From NCBI GenBank assembly GCA_030765065.1, contig CM060990.1, positions 11,283,501 to 11,347,500 of the forward strand: a stretch of DNA of 64,000 bases, given 5' to 3'. The notes beneath the pieces are model-generated. The model searched no databases and was not told where the DNA came from. It saw only the letters and a list, made by a program, of their open reading frames with translations. Source of the stretch: Deroplatys truncata (taxonomy: Eukaryota; Arthropoda; Insecta; Mantodea; Mantidae). Made by a program: the position numbers and the translations under genes. Below, in pieces: positions 36,656-49,121 of the stretch; positions within the stretch are counted from its first letter, which is position 1; the number at the start of each line of letters is the position of its first letter.

Positions 36656-39290
36656 AGGCTTCATACACTCAAGCAGGAAAGACAGATCGTTGCGTAGATC
36701 GTGAAGTTCTGCAGGATACTCGATTTAACTTCTAATATCTATCCATCAAGTTCATCTCTCTAAGTCGATTTTTTTCAGCTGACACCCACTCAAATCCACC
36801 AAAAGGGAGAGCGTGGCACATGGCCCAACCATATTGTTTATTGGCGTCCTCATATGTAGTAAATTGGTTTGGTCTCGACGGATCATACTTCTCCATGTAG
36901 GCGTTGTTTTCGTCGGCTTAACGGTGGGAAACTTGGCATAAATCTCCGGATTCCACCATGAGTAATTTGTCATAATCCTGTAACAATTCCAGCTGAATTC
37001 CACAATACAGCAACATAGCGTCGCATGTAAGTCCTGGAGAGGTAAAATAATGTGCAGGGTCGACTTTCTGTTTTTTTGAGGGCTTGATCTCTAAATCTCT
37101 CGAAAGACATATGCTAGAAGAAGTACATCAAAGATAAAGTAGAGGTCGCTGTACTGGCCAAGGTTTCTTACATTAAACCGCTCCCATACATTTCTAGCAT
37201 GATCGTATTTAGCATCACTAATTTCTTCTTCATTTAATCTATTGTAGAAGGAGTCGTTAGGAGGCAAGCAGGTTTCGTTCAAGACATACCATGAAGTGAC
37301 CTAATCATACGGAAATACTCCTTTACGAGTCATCAGCTTCATCTTGTCTTCTCCGAAGTGTTTTAGTGTTTCAGGGTACGATGTTAGATTTTTCACCAGC
37401 TTATCCAAGTTTGTACTGAGAAACCGAAAGCTATCCAAAAACCGAAGCTTTATATCTCCTACATACTTGGAGAATGATATATAGCTTTCTTCAGAGCTAG
37501 GAATTACTTCCACCCGCTCACTTGTGCATCCTAGCTCCTTAACAGTGAAGTGTGAGTCATACCCCGCTGAGGTTGTGCATGAAGACTGGAATATATTTAG
37601 GTGATTTGCAGGCTAAATTACATTCATTATGTAGACTTCCACGATATTCACCACTGATGTGATCGTGGTCGCGTACTTTGTAATTCTCTTCAGTAAACGT
37701 ATTTCCACACAAGTAGCATACTGTGGAGGAGTTGAAATCCATCTGCCTGTTGATCTGTAAGCTTCAGAGGTATGACAAATTTGTATACATTACTAATTTC
37801 CTTTGCAAGGAACGACATGCATTCCATAAACTTCTGAGCAGCATCAACACAACGATATACATAGGGATGCTTAGGAAGACCAGTTTCCAGATGTTCAACG
37901 TCGGATGACGGTTTAACGTAAACGCAGAAACTCATAGGTACATGCTGCTGATAAGGGATTGTATATGAGGTTTCAGTATTGGGTATACATGTATGGCATA
38001 GGGCGAGAATGCTCTCAAAGTCTGCGTATATGACGTAAGGTAGTTTCAACATCCTTTCAAAGTTTTTAAACTGTACAATTGATTTCTCCTTTGTAGGCAT
38101 AACTACCCTTGCAAAACCATGCTGATTACAGATGGCGGCATGTTCTTGTAGTTTTTCCAGCCCACTTTGTCCGCACTGATCATCAAAATGTGTAAAACAA
38201 CGCTTACAGGTATGAACACGTCCTATATGCTTAGTTTTCTGACGTCGAATAAGTTTTTCAAAATTCTTTATATAAACGTAGTAATGTCTCCCAATACTGT
38301 CACTCAGTAGTAGCAGGTCACGCTGGTCAGGTAGTTCTGTCTCAACGACCTTTATCGGATACACTTCATGCTTCTCATCCAGTCCGAAGATGTTGATAGA
38401 CATCCTGTTAAGCGTCTCAAATTTAGGTATTTAGAAAGTGGCGTAGGGTAAGAAACGCAGCTGAGGTCGTATTTATTTTGAAGTTGGTCGTATTTGCTCA
38501 CACGTTGTGCATTGTTCTCAACAAATTTGGCTAATACAGAATACATAAAGTATAGCACATTAGTTAAATTCTGGATGTTAATGCAGGCCTCTTTAGCTAC
38601 AACAGATGATGGAAGGGGTATGTAGCTACTTCCTCGTAACGGATTGTACTTGTTAATACGCTGGGGAACCCCTTCCACAGCAAGCAGAGCCCAGCTGTTA
38701 CCCTTAAGTTGTGATTCCTCCATTTCAGTAACCAACTTCTTCATTTTCGTTTCCAGCATAGAGTCCAGATTCGTTTCTAGAAACACAGCTTGATTCCGGG
38801 TTTTAAATGTTTTGTCGCAGTTTTCTGCCACACTGTTAACAAATCTACACTTAGCTAGCGGATTAATTTTCACACTCTTGTGAATACCAAGCTCTTTATG
38901 TACAGCCAGGTTTATCCGCTGTTTTGCCCCATGCAGGTACATATTCAGGTCCTTAGTTGATTCACAATGTATAAGATGTGATTTCAAGCGTCCATTAAAT
39001 GAAGTTTGATACTCTTTCATGTCACAGTCATCCATGGTAGATAATAACTCATGTTTAGTAGCTTCTAATCTACGTTTCTTCTCAGGCCTGTTTATTTCGC
39101 ACGCATGTTCGTGTCGGTGACCCTTATAACTATCTTTGAAGGTTAAGTTACAATATTTACACTTAAAGAGCTTCTTACATTGCAGCTCATGCCTTCCTTT
39201 ATCATATCGGCTGCAGAATTTCCTGCAGCATTTACCACAAGAATATCATGATGCACTAGGAATGATATTTTTATATGAGGCCTTATTCAT
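36656..39290 (-). pseudogene. Family B DNA polymerase, unit II left arm, 3'-truncated
   Basis: Minus-strand PolB starting at ATG 39290-39288. Two Cys/His zinc-finger pairs (CGKC, CKYC) follow, then the N-terminal domain, YADFES (about 38010-38030), the treble-clef insertion (about 37600-37720), the exonuclease region up to FMHNLSG (about 37560-37590), and the polymerase domain to about the position before motif B, where satellite sequence starts. Breaks include TGA near 39247, shifts near 38400, an extra base at about 37740, another at about 37562, and TAG at about 37312. The last three are also present in the plus-strand arm at 43862-46529. Two tandem promoters precede it. Confidence 0.87.
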
Positions 39291-39309
39291 CTTTCTTCTT
39301 AGCATAATA

Positions 39310-39670
39310 ACGTATTAACCTTTCTTCAAGGAAATATATGCCTCTTCAACTTGATAACACTTTAGAAAGCCGATTATTTTCCGAAAATACAACGATGCTG
39401 TCACCTCGGAGATAATTAACACAATGAAGTCTAATGCTCGAGATCGCTCTATTTATAGAGGAGGCACGAACCTTTTTGGATTAATTATATAACGTATTAA
39501 TCCTTCTTCAAGGAAATGTACACCTCTTTATCTTGACAACACTTTAGAAGGCCCATTATTTTCTGACAGTACAACAATGTTGTCACCTCAGAGTTAATTA
39601 GCACAATGAAGTCCAACGCCCGAGATCGCCCTATTTATAGAGGAGGTACGAACCTTTTTAGATCAATTTG
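39310..39670 (-). promoter_or_regulatory. Two tandem ~182-bp promoter repeats upstream of PolB (-), unit II
   Basis: On the minus strand, two repeats each with GGTTCGTGCC or GGTTCGTACC, CTATAAATAG (complements of 39449-39458 and 39631-39640) and a TTCATTGTG initiator-like site about 28 bp later. They are the inverted counterpart of the repeats before the plus-strand PolB genes, so each outward gene had its own multi-copy promoter. Confidence 0.7.
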
Positions 39671-40700
39671 AAGTAGTTGTATTAACGGAGTTTTATTGTA
39701 TTTCGACTGTTAGGGAGCCGATCTTGATGTAGTTGTAACCACATATGGTATCCGTTGGCCTTCGCCCCAATTATTAAAAATATTAACTTTGTAATTTGTC
39801 TGTTTCTTTAAATATTATATTTATGTTTGCCTCGGCTAAGTCAGTATTTATTTTTAGAGACATGAATTTCTTAACCAGGCGTGGTGCGATTGAAGAAAGT
39901 AGGCTTACACACATTTTAATTTTACTTCACTCTATTGGTAATGCTTGACAGGATTTAAATAACAATTCACTGATATAGAGAGCCGTGAGATTCTTGTATT
40001 AATTACTTGCACTTTTAACGCGTAAACTATTTTTGTCTCACACTAAATACGTATTAAACTTCTCTAGGACGCGTCTCGCGTCCGGTTAGGAACGCTGTCT
40101 ACAAGAAACTGACTTCTGAATTTGTACAATTTGCCCTATTTCAGTTTCTGATTGACTAATCCTACTCCAATGGAATTCTTTCATTTAACTTAGCTTTTGT
40201 CTGGTTGTTGATTGGCTATTTATAAACTGTCTCAAAATTTACATTATTGTTGCTCCAATAATTACAAGTAGCATTATTAAGCTTTCATATTCGTTATTGC
40301 CTTAAGGTTACCTTATTTTACCTCGTTGTTAGCAACTTTTATCCTATTATTCTCACAGCTCCTACATTATTAAATTACGTAATACATTCACATAACTTTA
40401 TTAAACATGTACATAATAAATATAATCATTAATACAATGACTGTTACATACATTTTATATGTTATTTTATACAGATATTGCTTTAAGGCGGGCTGTTATT
40501 GAGTTTATATATTATATAATTTGACCGAAATCATTTTAATGTTAAAAATACCAAGGCGGGTGCCGGGAGTCGGCGGCACAGAACAAAGGATATCACATTA
40601 CATCTTATCATTTGCCGCCATCTCTTTGTGTGCTTGAATGAACATCTTTCTTCCACTGTGAGGTAATTAATTGGATTATACACTATTTTAATTGGTGGTC
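39671..40700. other. Unit II-specific insert, non-coding
   Basis: No counterpart in unit I, where about 75 bp separates the PolB break from the shared spacer. It contains GATTGGCTATTTATAAAC at about 40210, a CAAT-plus-TATA arrangement, which might mark an old LTR or a cellular promoter. I could not define element ends or a target duplication. Confidence 0.4.
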
Positions 40701-42050
40701 TGTCACAAAAACGTCTATTATTACTGTTAAATGCTTATATCTCCTGATTGGAAATGGATAGCGATATGCGGTAAAGGGTGATTATAATCTTGGAATGTAG
40801 CGCGTCATTGACTGTCGTTCCAAGTTGACCTGGTGATCTTGGGTTGTATCTAGTGACATGAATACAAATTCATCTTCGAATAACATCAAAAGTAATTAAT
40901 ATATTTACGTCGAATAAACGTTTATATCATAAGCTATTTTCTTTGTAATGCACATTTGGGTACTGTCGTCCTGACGGATATTACATCTCCTAGATGAATG
41001 CATGACTAAAAGAAAAACTTGGCGTAAATATCTCAAAGAACACGCGAGATTCTGGCGTGCCTTAAAGAGGCTCGGGGAGCTATAGTTTCACCCTGGACGG
41101 CTCTCTCGCACGGACTGAATCACGTTGTATGCGCGCCCTGGTCATAGACCGAGTCATCTCCCACCCCACTCTTGCTCCTAACCCCCACTCCTCCCTCTCC
41201 ATGCCTTCCACTGGCTTCTTATCCGCGCGCAATCTAGCGACTACCAAGAGAAAGTGCCTGTACTGGTCCGCATCCGGCTTGCTAATGTAAAAGGCGGAAG
41301 TAGCCATCTTGGGGAACTTAACGCGGATGGTCGCCATTATATACGTTAAACGCGTGCTTGACTTGATTTTAAAAGACATTTAAAAGTGCATTGCAAGACA
41401 TTATCTTTAACAAAGGCGACCTTAAATATAAAATATGACAATCCTTAGACTAAATGCTAATAGCAGGGATCAGTGACTTTAAAATGTGTACACACTTTGA
41501 GCTAAAAATACAATAAATTTCCTAATACGATTCTACAAGCTTAACATCGGAGTAACTCTGGAAATAATTACTTTGCTCGTGATTGCAGTCAAATGTAGTG
41601 GTTTTCTGTGTTAACTGCGTACGAAGCGTAGTTTTCTGTGATAAATGGGTTTTAAGCGAGGTTTTCTCTCATAAATGGACATTAAGCGTATAAAACAGCC
41701 ATATTGTGTACTGATTCTTTGGGGTGAATGACGGCGAGATGTAAAGAAAGTATTGAAAAAGGATTGAATACACAAAAGAATAGGGTATATACATGAATTT
41801 AATTAAATAAGGGTAGAAAAACTTCTACGCTATTTCTAATGTATTATAATAGAAATTATGTTAACTTTGGTGTGTATTGGGTTGCGGTGATGGGTATGGT
41901 AGGTATTGAATGGAAACATCTGTCTGAATGATCGTGCGAGAATACTTTTCTGCGCGGTTCAACATGTCGGGCTGTTCCCAGACAGTCTGTCTCCAGGTAT
42001 GACGTCATCTGGCATGGTAGCCTATTGTCCTGAGTGGTGTGGGATAAATC
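40701..42050. other. Unit II spacer, shared with unit I, non-coding
   Basis: Homologous to 5410-6620 of unit I, including the GTGACATGAATACAAA block and the segment ending GGGTATATACATGAATTTAATT. No convincing gene. A minus-strand frame at 41080-41379 lies in a GC-richer patch and is probably chance. Confidence 0.55.
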
Positions 42051-43095
42051 TGTTTTTACGGCGTGGTTCAGGCGATAACGTCTTTGGTTTGCAATCGGAG
42101 GTATCTGGTATCATTTCTGTAGGGACGGTCACTCTGACCTTAGGTTTCTCGCGGTTTTCGCTGGACTGCAGGCGAATGCCTGAGTGGTGTATGCTGGGGC
42201 GATTTCCTTTCATTCTATATAATTTGCATCTTTCACGTATGCTTCTAGAACCCCTGTTTCGATTACCGTCGGTCGGTCGCTCACTCTGACCTCGGATTTT
42301 TCGTGGTTTTCCTGGTCTGCAGGCAAATGCCTGAGTGGTGTATGCTAGGGCGATTTCCTTTCATTCTATATAATTCGCATCTTTCACGTATGCTTATACG
42401 ACCCATGTTTCGATTACTGTCGGCCTCTCGCTCCGACCTCGGATTTTTCGTGGTTTTCCCTGATCTGCAGGTGAATGCCTGAATAGTGTGTATGCTAGCG
42501 CGATTTCCTTTCATTCCATATAGTTTACATCTTTCACGTATGCTTCTAGGATCCCTATTTCGATTACCGTCGGCCTCTCAATCCGACCTCGATTTTTTTT
42601 CGTGGTTTTTCCTGGTCTGCATGCGAATGCCTAGGTGGTGTCTCATCTATCACGATTTCCTTTCCCTTTCATTCGCATCTTTAACCTGTGCTTCTGGGGC
42701 GCCTGGTTCGATTTCCCGTCGATCGCTCACTCTGACCTCGGATTTTTCGTGATTTCCATGGTCTGCAGGCGAATGCCTGAGTGTCCTATGCCACCACGGT
42801 TTCATTTCATTCTATGTTATTTACACCCTTTCGCGATAGTTATATATTTATTAAGAAAGGTATGCATGTTTTGAAAGTCCACGTCTTTTTTAGTTTGAGT
42901 TCAGAGTTCGATTTACCGTCTGTGGCTCACTCTAGCCTCAGATTTGTCATGGTTTTCCTTGGTCTGCAGGCGAATGCCGAAGAGGTTATGCTACCACGAT
43001 TTCCTTTCCCATTCATTCTATTTCATGCGAATCTTTGTGCTTCTAGGTTTTGTTGCGCATGGTGAATGCTTGCTCAAAGGATACTTGTCCCTTGC
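42050..43095 (+). repeat. SINE-like tandem array in unit II spacer, about 7 units
   Basis: The first unit keeps a tRNA-like A-box stretch (GGTTCAGGCGATAACG at about 42063). The body segment TGGTCTGCAGGCGAATGCC...CACGATTTCCTTTCATT is then repeated every 140-180 bp. Homologous to 6700-7985. Confidence 0.75.
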
Positions 43096-43479
43096 TCGAT
43101 CGACAAATCGTTCATCAACCTCACGAGTTAAGCACCCGAATCTGTACTAAGACCTACTAACAATACATACATTTTCACAATACCTTACACTTATTCTAAG
43201 CATCCGAACTTATAGATGCATCCTCGCAATACTTCGCTCACTCACTCTAAGCACCCGAAGGTATACGAAGACATAGATACACGCGTTCACTTCTCCCAAT
43301 CACCCGAAACTATACGAAGATCTACGAATGCGTGCAGTCACACATGAACATCACTGCGCGCCTCTCTAAATACATGAACATGCGCGAAGGTCTATGGATG
43401 CATCCGAACATCAGTGTAACACGAATTGAAATATAAGAGCTTAGACGTTTAATCACCGTTTTGAGTATTAAAATTCAGG

Positions 43480-43840
43480 ATATAATTGATCTAAAATGGT
43501 TCGTGCCTCCTCTATAAATAGGGCGATCTCGGGCATTGACCTTCATTCTGCTAATTAACTCTGAGGTGACAATAGCGTTGTACTGTCAGAAAATAATCGA
43601 CCTTCTAAAGCGTTATCAAGGCAAAGAGGTGTACATTTCCTTGAAGAAGGATTAATACGTTATATAATTGATCCTAAAAGGTTCGTGCCTCTTCTATAAA
43701 TAGAGCGATCTCGAGCATTGGACGTCATTCTATTAATTATCTACGAGGTTAAAACATCGTTATACTCTCGGAAAATAATCGGCTTTCTAAAGTGTTATCA
43801 AGGTGACAAGGCGTACATTTCCGCGAAGAAAGTTTAGTAT
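43480..43840 (+). promoter_or_regulatory. Two tandem ~182-bp promoter repeats upstream of PolB (+), unit II
   Basis: CTATAAATAG at 43512-43521 and 43694-43703, each preceded by GGTTCGTGCCTC and followed by a TTCATTCT-like initiator. Unit I has three copies, so the copy number varies between loci. The second repeat ends just before the PolB ATG at 43862. Confidence 0.7.
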
Positions 43841-43861
43841 GTCATTATACCAAGAAGAAAG

Positions 43862-46529
43862 ATGAATAAAACCTCATATAAGGATATCATTTCTAGTGTA
43901 TCAGGATATTCTTGTAGTAAATTCTACAAGAAATTCTTCTTATTCGACGTCAGAAAACTAAGCATAAGGAACATGTTTAAACCTATAAGCGTTATTTTAC
44001 ACATTTTGATGATCAGTGCGGAGAACGTGGGCTGGAAAAACTACAAGAACATGCCGCCATCTGTAATCAGCATGGTTCTGCATGGGTAGTTATGCCTACA
44101 AAGGAGAAATCAATTGTACAGTTTAAAAACTTTGAAAGGATGTTGAAACTACCTTACGTCATATACGCAGACTTTGAGAGCATTCTCGCCCTATGTCATA
44201 CATGTATACCCAATACTGAAACCTCATATACAATCCCTTATCAGCAGCATGTACCTATGAGTTTCTGCGTTTACGTTAAACCGTCATCCGACGTTGAACA
44301 TCTGGAAACTGGTCTTCCTAAGCATCCCTATGTATATCGTTGTGTTGATGCTGCTCAGAAGTTTATGGAATGCATGTCGTTCCTTGCAAAGGAAATTAGT
44401 AATGTATACAAATTTGTCATACCTCTGAAGCTTACAGATCAACAGGCAGATGGATTTCAACTCCTCCACAGTATGCTACTTGTGTGGAAATACGTTTACT
44501 GAAGAGAATTACAAAGTACGCGACCACGATCACATCAGTGGTGAATATCGTGGAAGTCTACATAATGAATGTAATTTAGCCTGCAAATCACCTAAATATA
44601 TTCCAGTCTTCATGCACAACCTCAGCGGGGTATGACTCACACTTCACTGTTAAGGAGCTAGGATGCACAAGTGAGCGGGTGGAAGTAATTCCTAGCTCTG
44701 AAGAAAGCTATATATCATTCTCCAAGTATGTAGGAGATATAAAGCTTCGGTTTTTGGATAGCTTTCGGTTTCTCAGTACAAGCTTGGATAAGCTGGTGAA
44801 AAATCTAACATCGTACCCTGAAACACTAAAACACTTCGGAGAAGACAAGATGAAGTTGATGACTCGTAAAGGAGTATTTCCGTATGATTAGGTCACTTCA
44901 TGGTATGTCTTGAACGAAACCTGCCTGCCTCCTAACGACTCCTTCTACAATAGATTAAATGAAGAAGAAATTAGTGATGCTAAATACGATCATGCTAGAA
45001 ATGTATGGGAGCGGTTTAATGTAAGAAACCTTGGCCAGTACAGCGACCTCTACTTTATCTTTGATGTACTGCTTCTAGCATATCTCTTTGAGACATTTAG
45101 AGATCAAGCCCTCAAAAAAACAGAAAGTCGACCCTGCACATTATTTTACCTCTCCAGGACTTACATGCGACGCTATGTTGCTGTATACTGGAATTCAGCT
45201 GGAATTGTTACAGGATTATGACCAATTACTCATGGTGGAATCCGGAAGTTTATGCCAAGTTTCTTACCGTTAAGCCAAAGAAAATAACGCCTACATGGAG
45301 AAGTACGATCCGTCGAGACCAACCCAATTTATTACATATGAGGACGCCAATAACCAACATGGTTGGCCATTTGCCATGCCCTCCCTTTTGGTGGATTTGA
45401 GTGGGTGTCAGCTGAAAAAATCGACTTAGAAAGACTACAAGATGAACCTCATGGATACATATTAGAAGTTGACATCAAGTATCCTTTAGAACGATCTTCC
45501 TTTCCTGCCTGAGTGTATGAAGCCTAAGGACTCAACTACAAAGAAACTGATACCTCATCTTGGACCTCGAAAGAAGTATGTAGTACATTACATGGCTTTG
45601 AAGCAAGCTCTTAATCATGGACTACGGCTAATAAAAATTTATCGTGTGCTACAATTCCGACAGTCACAGTGGTTAAAACCTTATGTGGAATTTATCAACA
45701 GACTATGACAACAGGCTGCAAATGATTTTGAGAAGGATCTCTACAAACTGTTCAACAATGCTATGTTCAGTAAAACTATGGAGAATCTGCGTAATCGTGT
45801 GGATATACGGTTGGTGACAAACGAGAAGACTCCGGAAAAGTTTATTGCCAAGCCTACATTAATTGATGGAACAATATATGCTACCAACCTAGCTGCTGTG
45901 CATATGGCATCCCGACAGATTGTGTTCAACAACCCTATACATACTGGAATGAGTGTGTTGGACATATCCAAGACATTAATGTACCACTATCACTATGATG
46001 TGTTGTTACCGTATTATGGAGCTGAAAACCTGAAGCTTGTGTACATGGACACTTCATTCATCGAAAAAAAACTGAAGATGTGTACCAGGACAAGCTACGA
46101 TTTCTCGAGCACCTAGATACATCTGATTATCCTACAAGCCATATATGCTATTCAGCTATAAACAAGAAGATGTTGGGAAAATTTAAAGATGATGCTAATG
46201 GTAAAATCATCCAGCTCTTTGTCGGACTACGGCCTAAGATGTATGCACTAGATATCCACGGCTTAATGATAAAAAAGATTAAAAGCATAAAACGTAGTGC
46301 TATTAAGCAGTACGTCACATTCGAGAGTTATGCTGACTGTCTTAAAACCAGAGAAATTATAAGAGTGCCCATGAATCTGATCCTGTCCCGGGAACATGCT
46401 CTTGCCACAGTGCAAATGAATAAAATTACATTGACTCCATACGATGATAAAAGAGTTATTGCTGTGGATGGAATAACTACATATGCGTATGGACATTATC
46501 GTATTACAAACATGCTTAAAAGAATGTAA
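43862..46529 (+). pseudogene. Family B DNA polymerase, unit II right arm, internal deletion
   Basis: Starts at ATG 43862 and joins the zinc-finger start to sequence equivalent to 9774 of the unit I copy at about 43942, a deletion of about 950 bp with a short CTT microhomology. It then keeps YADFES (about 44165), the treble-clef insertion, the exonuclease region and the polymerase domain through GKTMENLRNR-like motif B (reads SKTMENLRNR). Motif C has lost a codon: DTSF at about 46048 instead of DTDSF, removing a catalytic Asp. Other breaks include an extra base near 44449 and another near 44632, TAG at 44889-44891, a run of seven A near 45113, and TGA near 45707. Clearly dead. Confidence 0.88.
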
Positions 46530-46780
46530 GTCGAAGATGTAGATTTTCTCATGAGTCTACAATCTTAAAAAAATGAAGTTTATCTATGTGCTGTGTATGC
46601 AACTAGCAGACGCCTGATGAAGAAAGAAGAATGACAAAAAGATGGAAGGGAAGGTGTTAACCCTGCCATTAGGAGCAAACCTAGTGCTAGTCTGAAGCCT
46701 AGATAAAGGGGAGAGGCACCTACAACGAAATAAAATAAAGGCATGTTGACGCAAAACTTTTTCAATTAAGACTCTCAAAT

Positions 46781-46797
46781 AATAAAACGTGAATAAA
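46781..46797 (+). promoter_or_regulatory. Two poly(A) signals downstream of PolB (+), unit II
   Basis: AATAAA at 46781-46786 and 46792-46797, at the position equivalent to 12657-12673. Confidence 0.55.
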
Positions 46798-46839
46798 ACA
46801 TCTCAATTTCACTAAAAGAAAGTCGAGGCTCTCTGTTTA

Positions 46840-47285
46840 CGTGGCGTTGTAACGTGAATTTCCGTTTCTGGTTATGTCATGTCGCAGGGTGTTACGTCAT
46901 GTTACGTGGTTATGATACGTGGTTACATGGTTGCTACGTGTTGTTACGTCTTGTTACGTGGTTACGTGCTTATGATACATGGTTACATGTTTGTTACGCT
47001 GGTTACGTCTTGTCATGTGGTTACGTGCTTATGTTACGTAGTGTGAAGTCTTGTTACGTGACTATGTTACGCTGTGTTACGTCTTGTCACGTGGTTACGT
47101 GCTTATGTTACGTAGTGTGACGTCTTGTTACGTTGCTATGTTACGCTGTGCTACGTCTTGTCACGTGGTTACGTGCTTATGTTACGTAGTATGACGTCTT
47201 GTCATACGGTTATGTTACATTGTGTTACGTCTTGTTACGTGGTTACGTTTGTTGGTTACGTTACGTCTTGTTAGGTGCTTATGTT
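46840..47285. repeat. GTTACGT-rich tandem array, unit II
   Basis: Longer version of 12870-13035, with higher-order units of about 60 bp around CTTGTTACGTGGTTACGTGC. ACGT palindromes are spaced 8-15 bp apart. The frame over 46854-47120 is a by-product of the repeat. Confidence 0.78.
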
Positions 47286-47939
47286 AGATGATGATAGGAT
47301 TGAATAGACAATGAGAAGTAAAGGTAGGCATAGGTTAGGTTGTTCGGTGTGGGTTTAGCTTAGAATACTTCTGTATACCTTCACTGTAAACCAATATGCA
47401 GTTTATCCCTCTCCGTCTCGCACACTAACTGTTTAACATATAACAAGTTTGTAAGATTTAGAAAAAAGTATATAAAAGTGTTGTAACGTTGGATGAGATA
47501 TGTTTATAATCTAACTACTTTCACTATTACCGTGAATACCTGTGACACTACCTGAATTACCTGTTAAAAGGATTTAAATACCCTACATTCTACCCGAATC
47601 CAATGAAAATTACATTAAATAGCTGTGGTACGAATCGCTGCTCTGAATTACCATGAACACTTGTGATACCAACCGGTTTGCCCTACATATACACTTATTT
47701 ACATTAATCAATCAAGGTACACGCAGTGGGGATACTTCGATCGAGGGCCTGGGTCCAGCCCTTTAGAGGCACGATGCCACGACGTTAGCAGTATCAATAC
47801 TTGATTCTTTTTCAATAATGTTAGACAATGTTATGCATGGACGAACATTACCTGATTGATTGACACAGATATTTTAGAACTTTAGCGTCGAAAAATTGCC
47901 GTCAAAGGTGTCAAAGCATTTGTAATCTTTGATTGATGG

Positions 47940-48645
47940 TGTCTTTGCGGTCTAGACCTCTTCCACCTTTAACTCTGTCTAGCTTAGCATCTCTCCTTGG
48001 TTTCCTACCTCACCTGTATGAACCTACATTCCTCCCTTCTTCAGTATCTGTCTAGTTTATCATCTCTCCCCGTTTCCCATATATTCCCCATATAAACGCA
48101 TACTCTACTCCTCAACCTCTGTCTAGATTAGCACTTCTCCTCAAATTCCCTACTTCTCCCATATAAAGCGCATTGGCCTCCTTCAACTCTCTCCTAGCAT
48201 AGGATCACTCTCCGTTTTCCATATCTCCCCCCACATAAACGTACACCCTACTCCTTAACCTCTGACTAACTAACTACCTCTCCTCGTATTCTCTACCCCG
48301 AACACATAAAGGGCGTTCCCTCCTTCAGCCCCTGCTCTACCTCGGTACTCTCCTCGGTTTCCCTATCTCCCCCATATAAACACATTTTCCTCCTTGAAGG
48401 TTCTCTCAACCTAGAATCTGCCCTCTTCTCTCCATATAAACGTATACTCTACTATTAAATCCCTCCTAGCCTATACCTCTCCCATATAAAAGCTATATTC
48501 TACCCTTCAAGTCCTATCTAGTCTAGTACCTCTCCTCGTATTCCCTATTTCTCCTGTATATAAGTCCATATTCCCCCTCCTTCAGCATCTGTCTATCCTG
48601 CCATCTGCCCACGTTTTCCCTATCCTTTCCCATGTAAACGCAAAA
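47940..48645 (+). repeat. Pyrimidine-rich TATAAA array, unit II
   Basis: About 9-10 units homologous to 13262-14830. Between this array and the GTTACGT array, 47400-47520 matches 13130-13250, and about 47530-47940 is extra sequence absent from unit I. Confidence 0.75.
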
Positions 48646-48659
48646 ACTGTGCTCGGATC

Positions 48660-49086
48660 CCATATAATATACTACTGTCATCCTATAGCATCAGTATCCA
48701 GAGGAAGCCGTGTGACGAGAACGTTGCTTATCGGCCAGAACGTTTATTTGGAGAATAACTATAGGCAAGCTTGTCGGACATCGTATCATTGTATAACTAG
48801 CCTAAAATAGTTTAATGCAATCTATAAAAGGAAAATCTTTTTAGACATACAATAATACAGTACCAACATTACAATAAATATACTATTTCAGCATATGAAA
48901 CCCTTAAACTGGTTACTCTGACTGGATTTAACTTAAGCCACAGTTCGCTAGAAGTAGATTTGCAATATCATCTGACAAAAGGTTGCAGCCTATGTGAATT
49001 ATATATTTTATCATGAATAGCTCCTTATTATATTAAATAATGGGAGCATATCTCTATGGTGCCACATACTGCAAATACAAACATTG

Positions 49087-49121
<35 letters not shown>

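Noticed and set aside
39671-40700. Solo LTR in the unit II-specific insert
   Set aside because: CAAT and TATA motifs are present, but no TG...CA ends with a matching target duplication could be found.
41080-41379. 99-codon minus-strand frame
   Set aside because: No homologous frame in the matching part of unit I and no recognisable domain.
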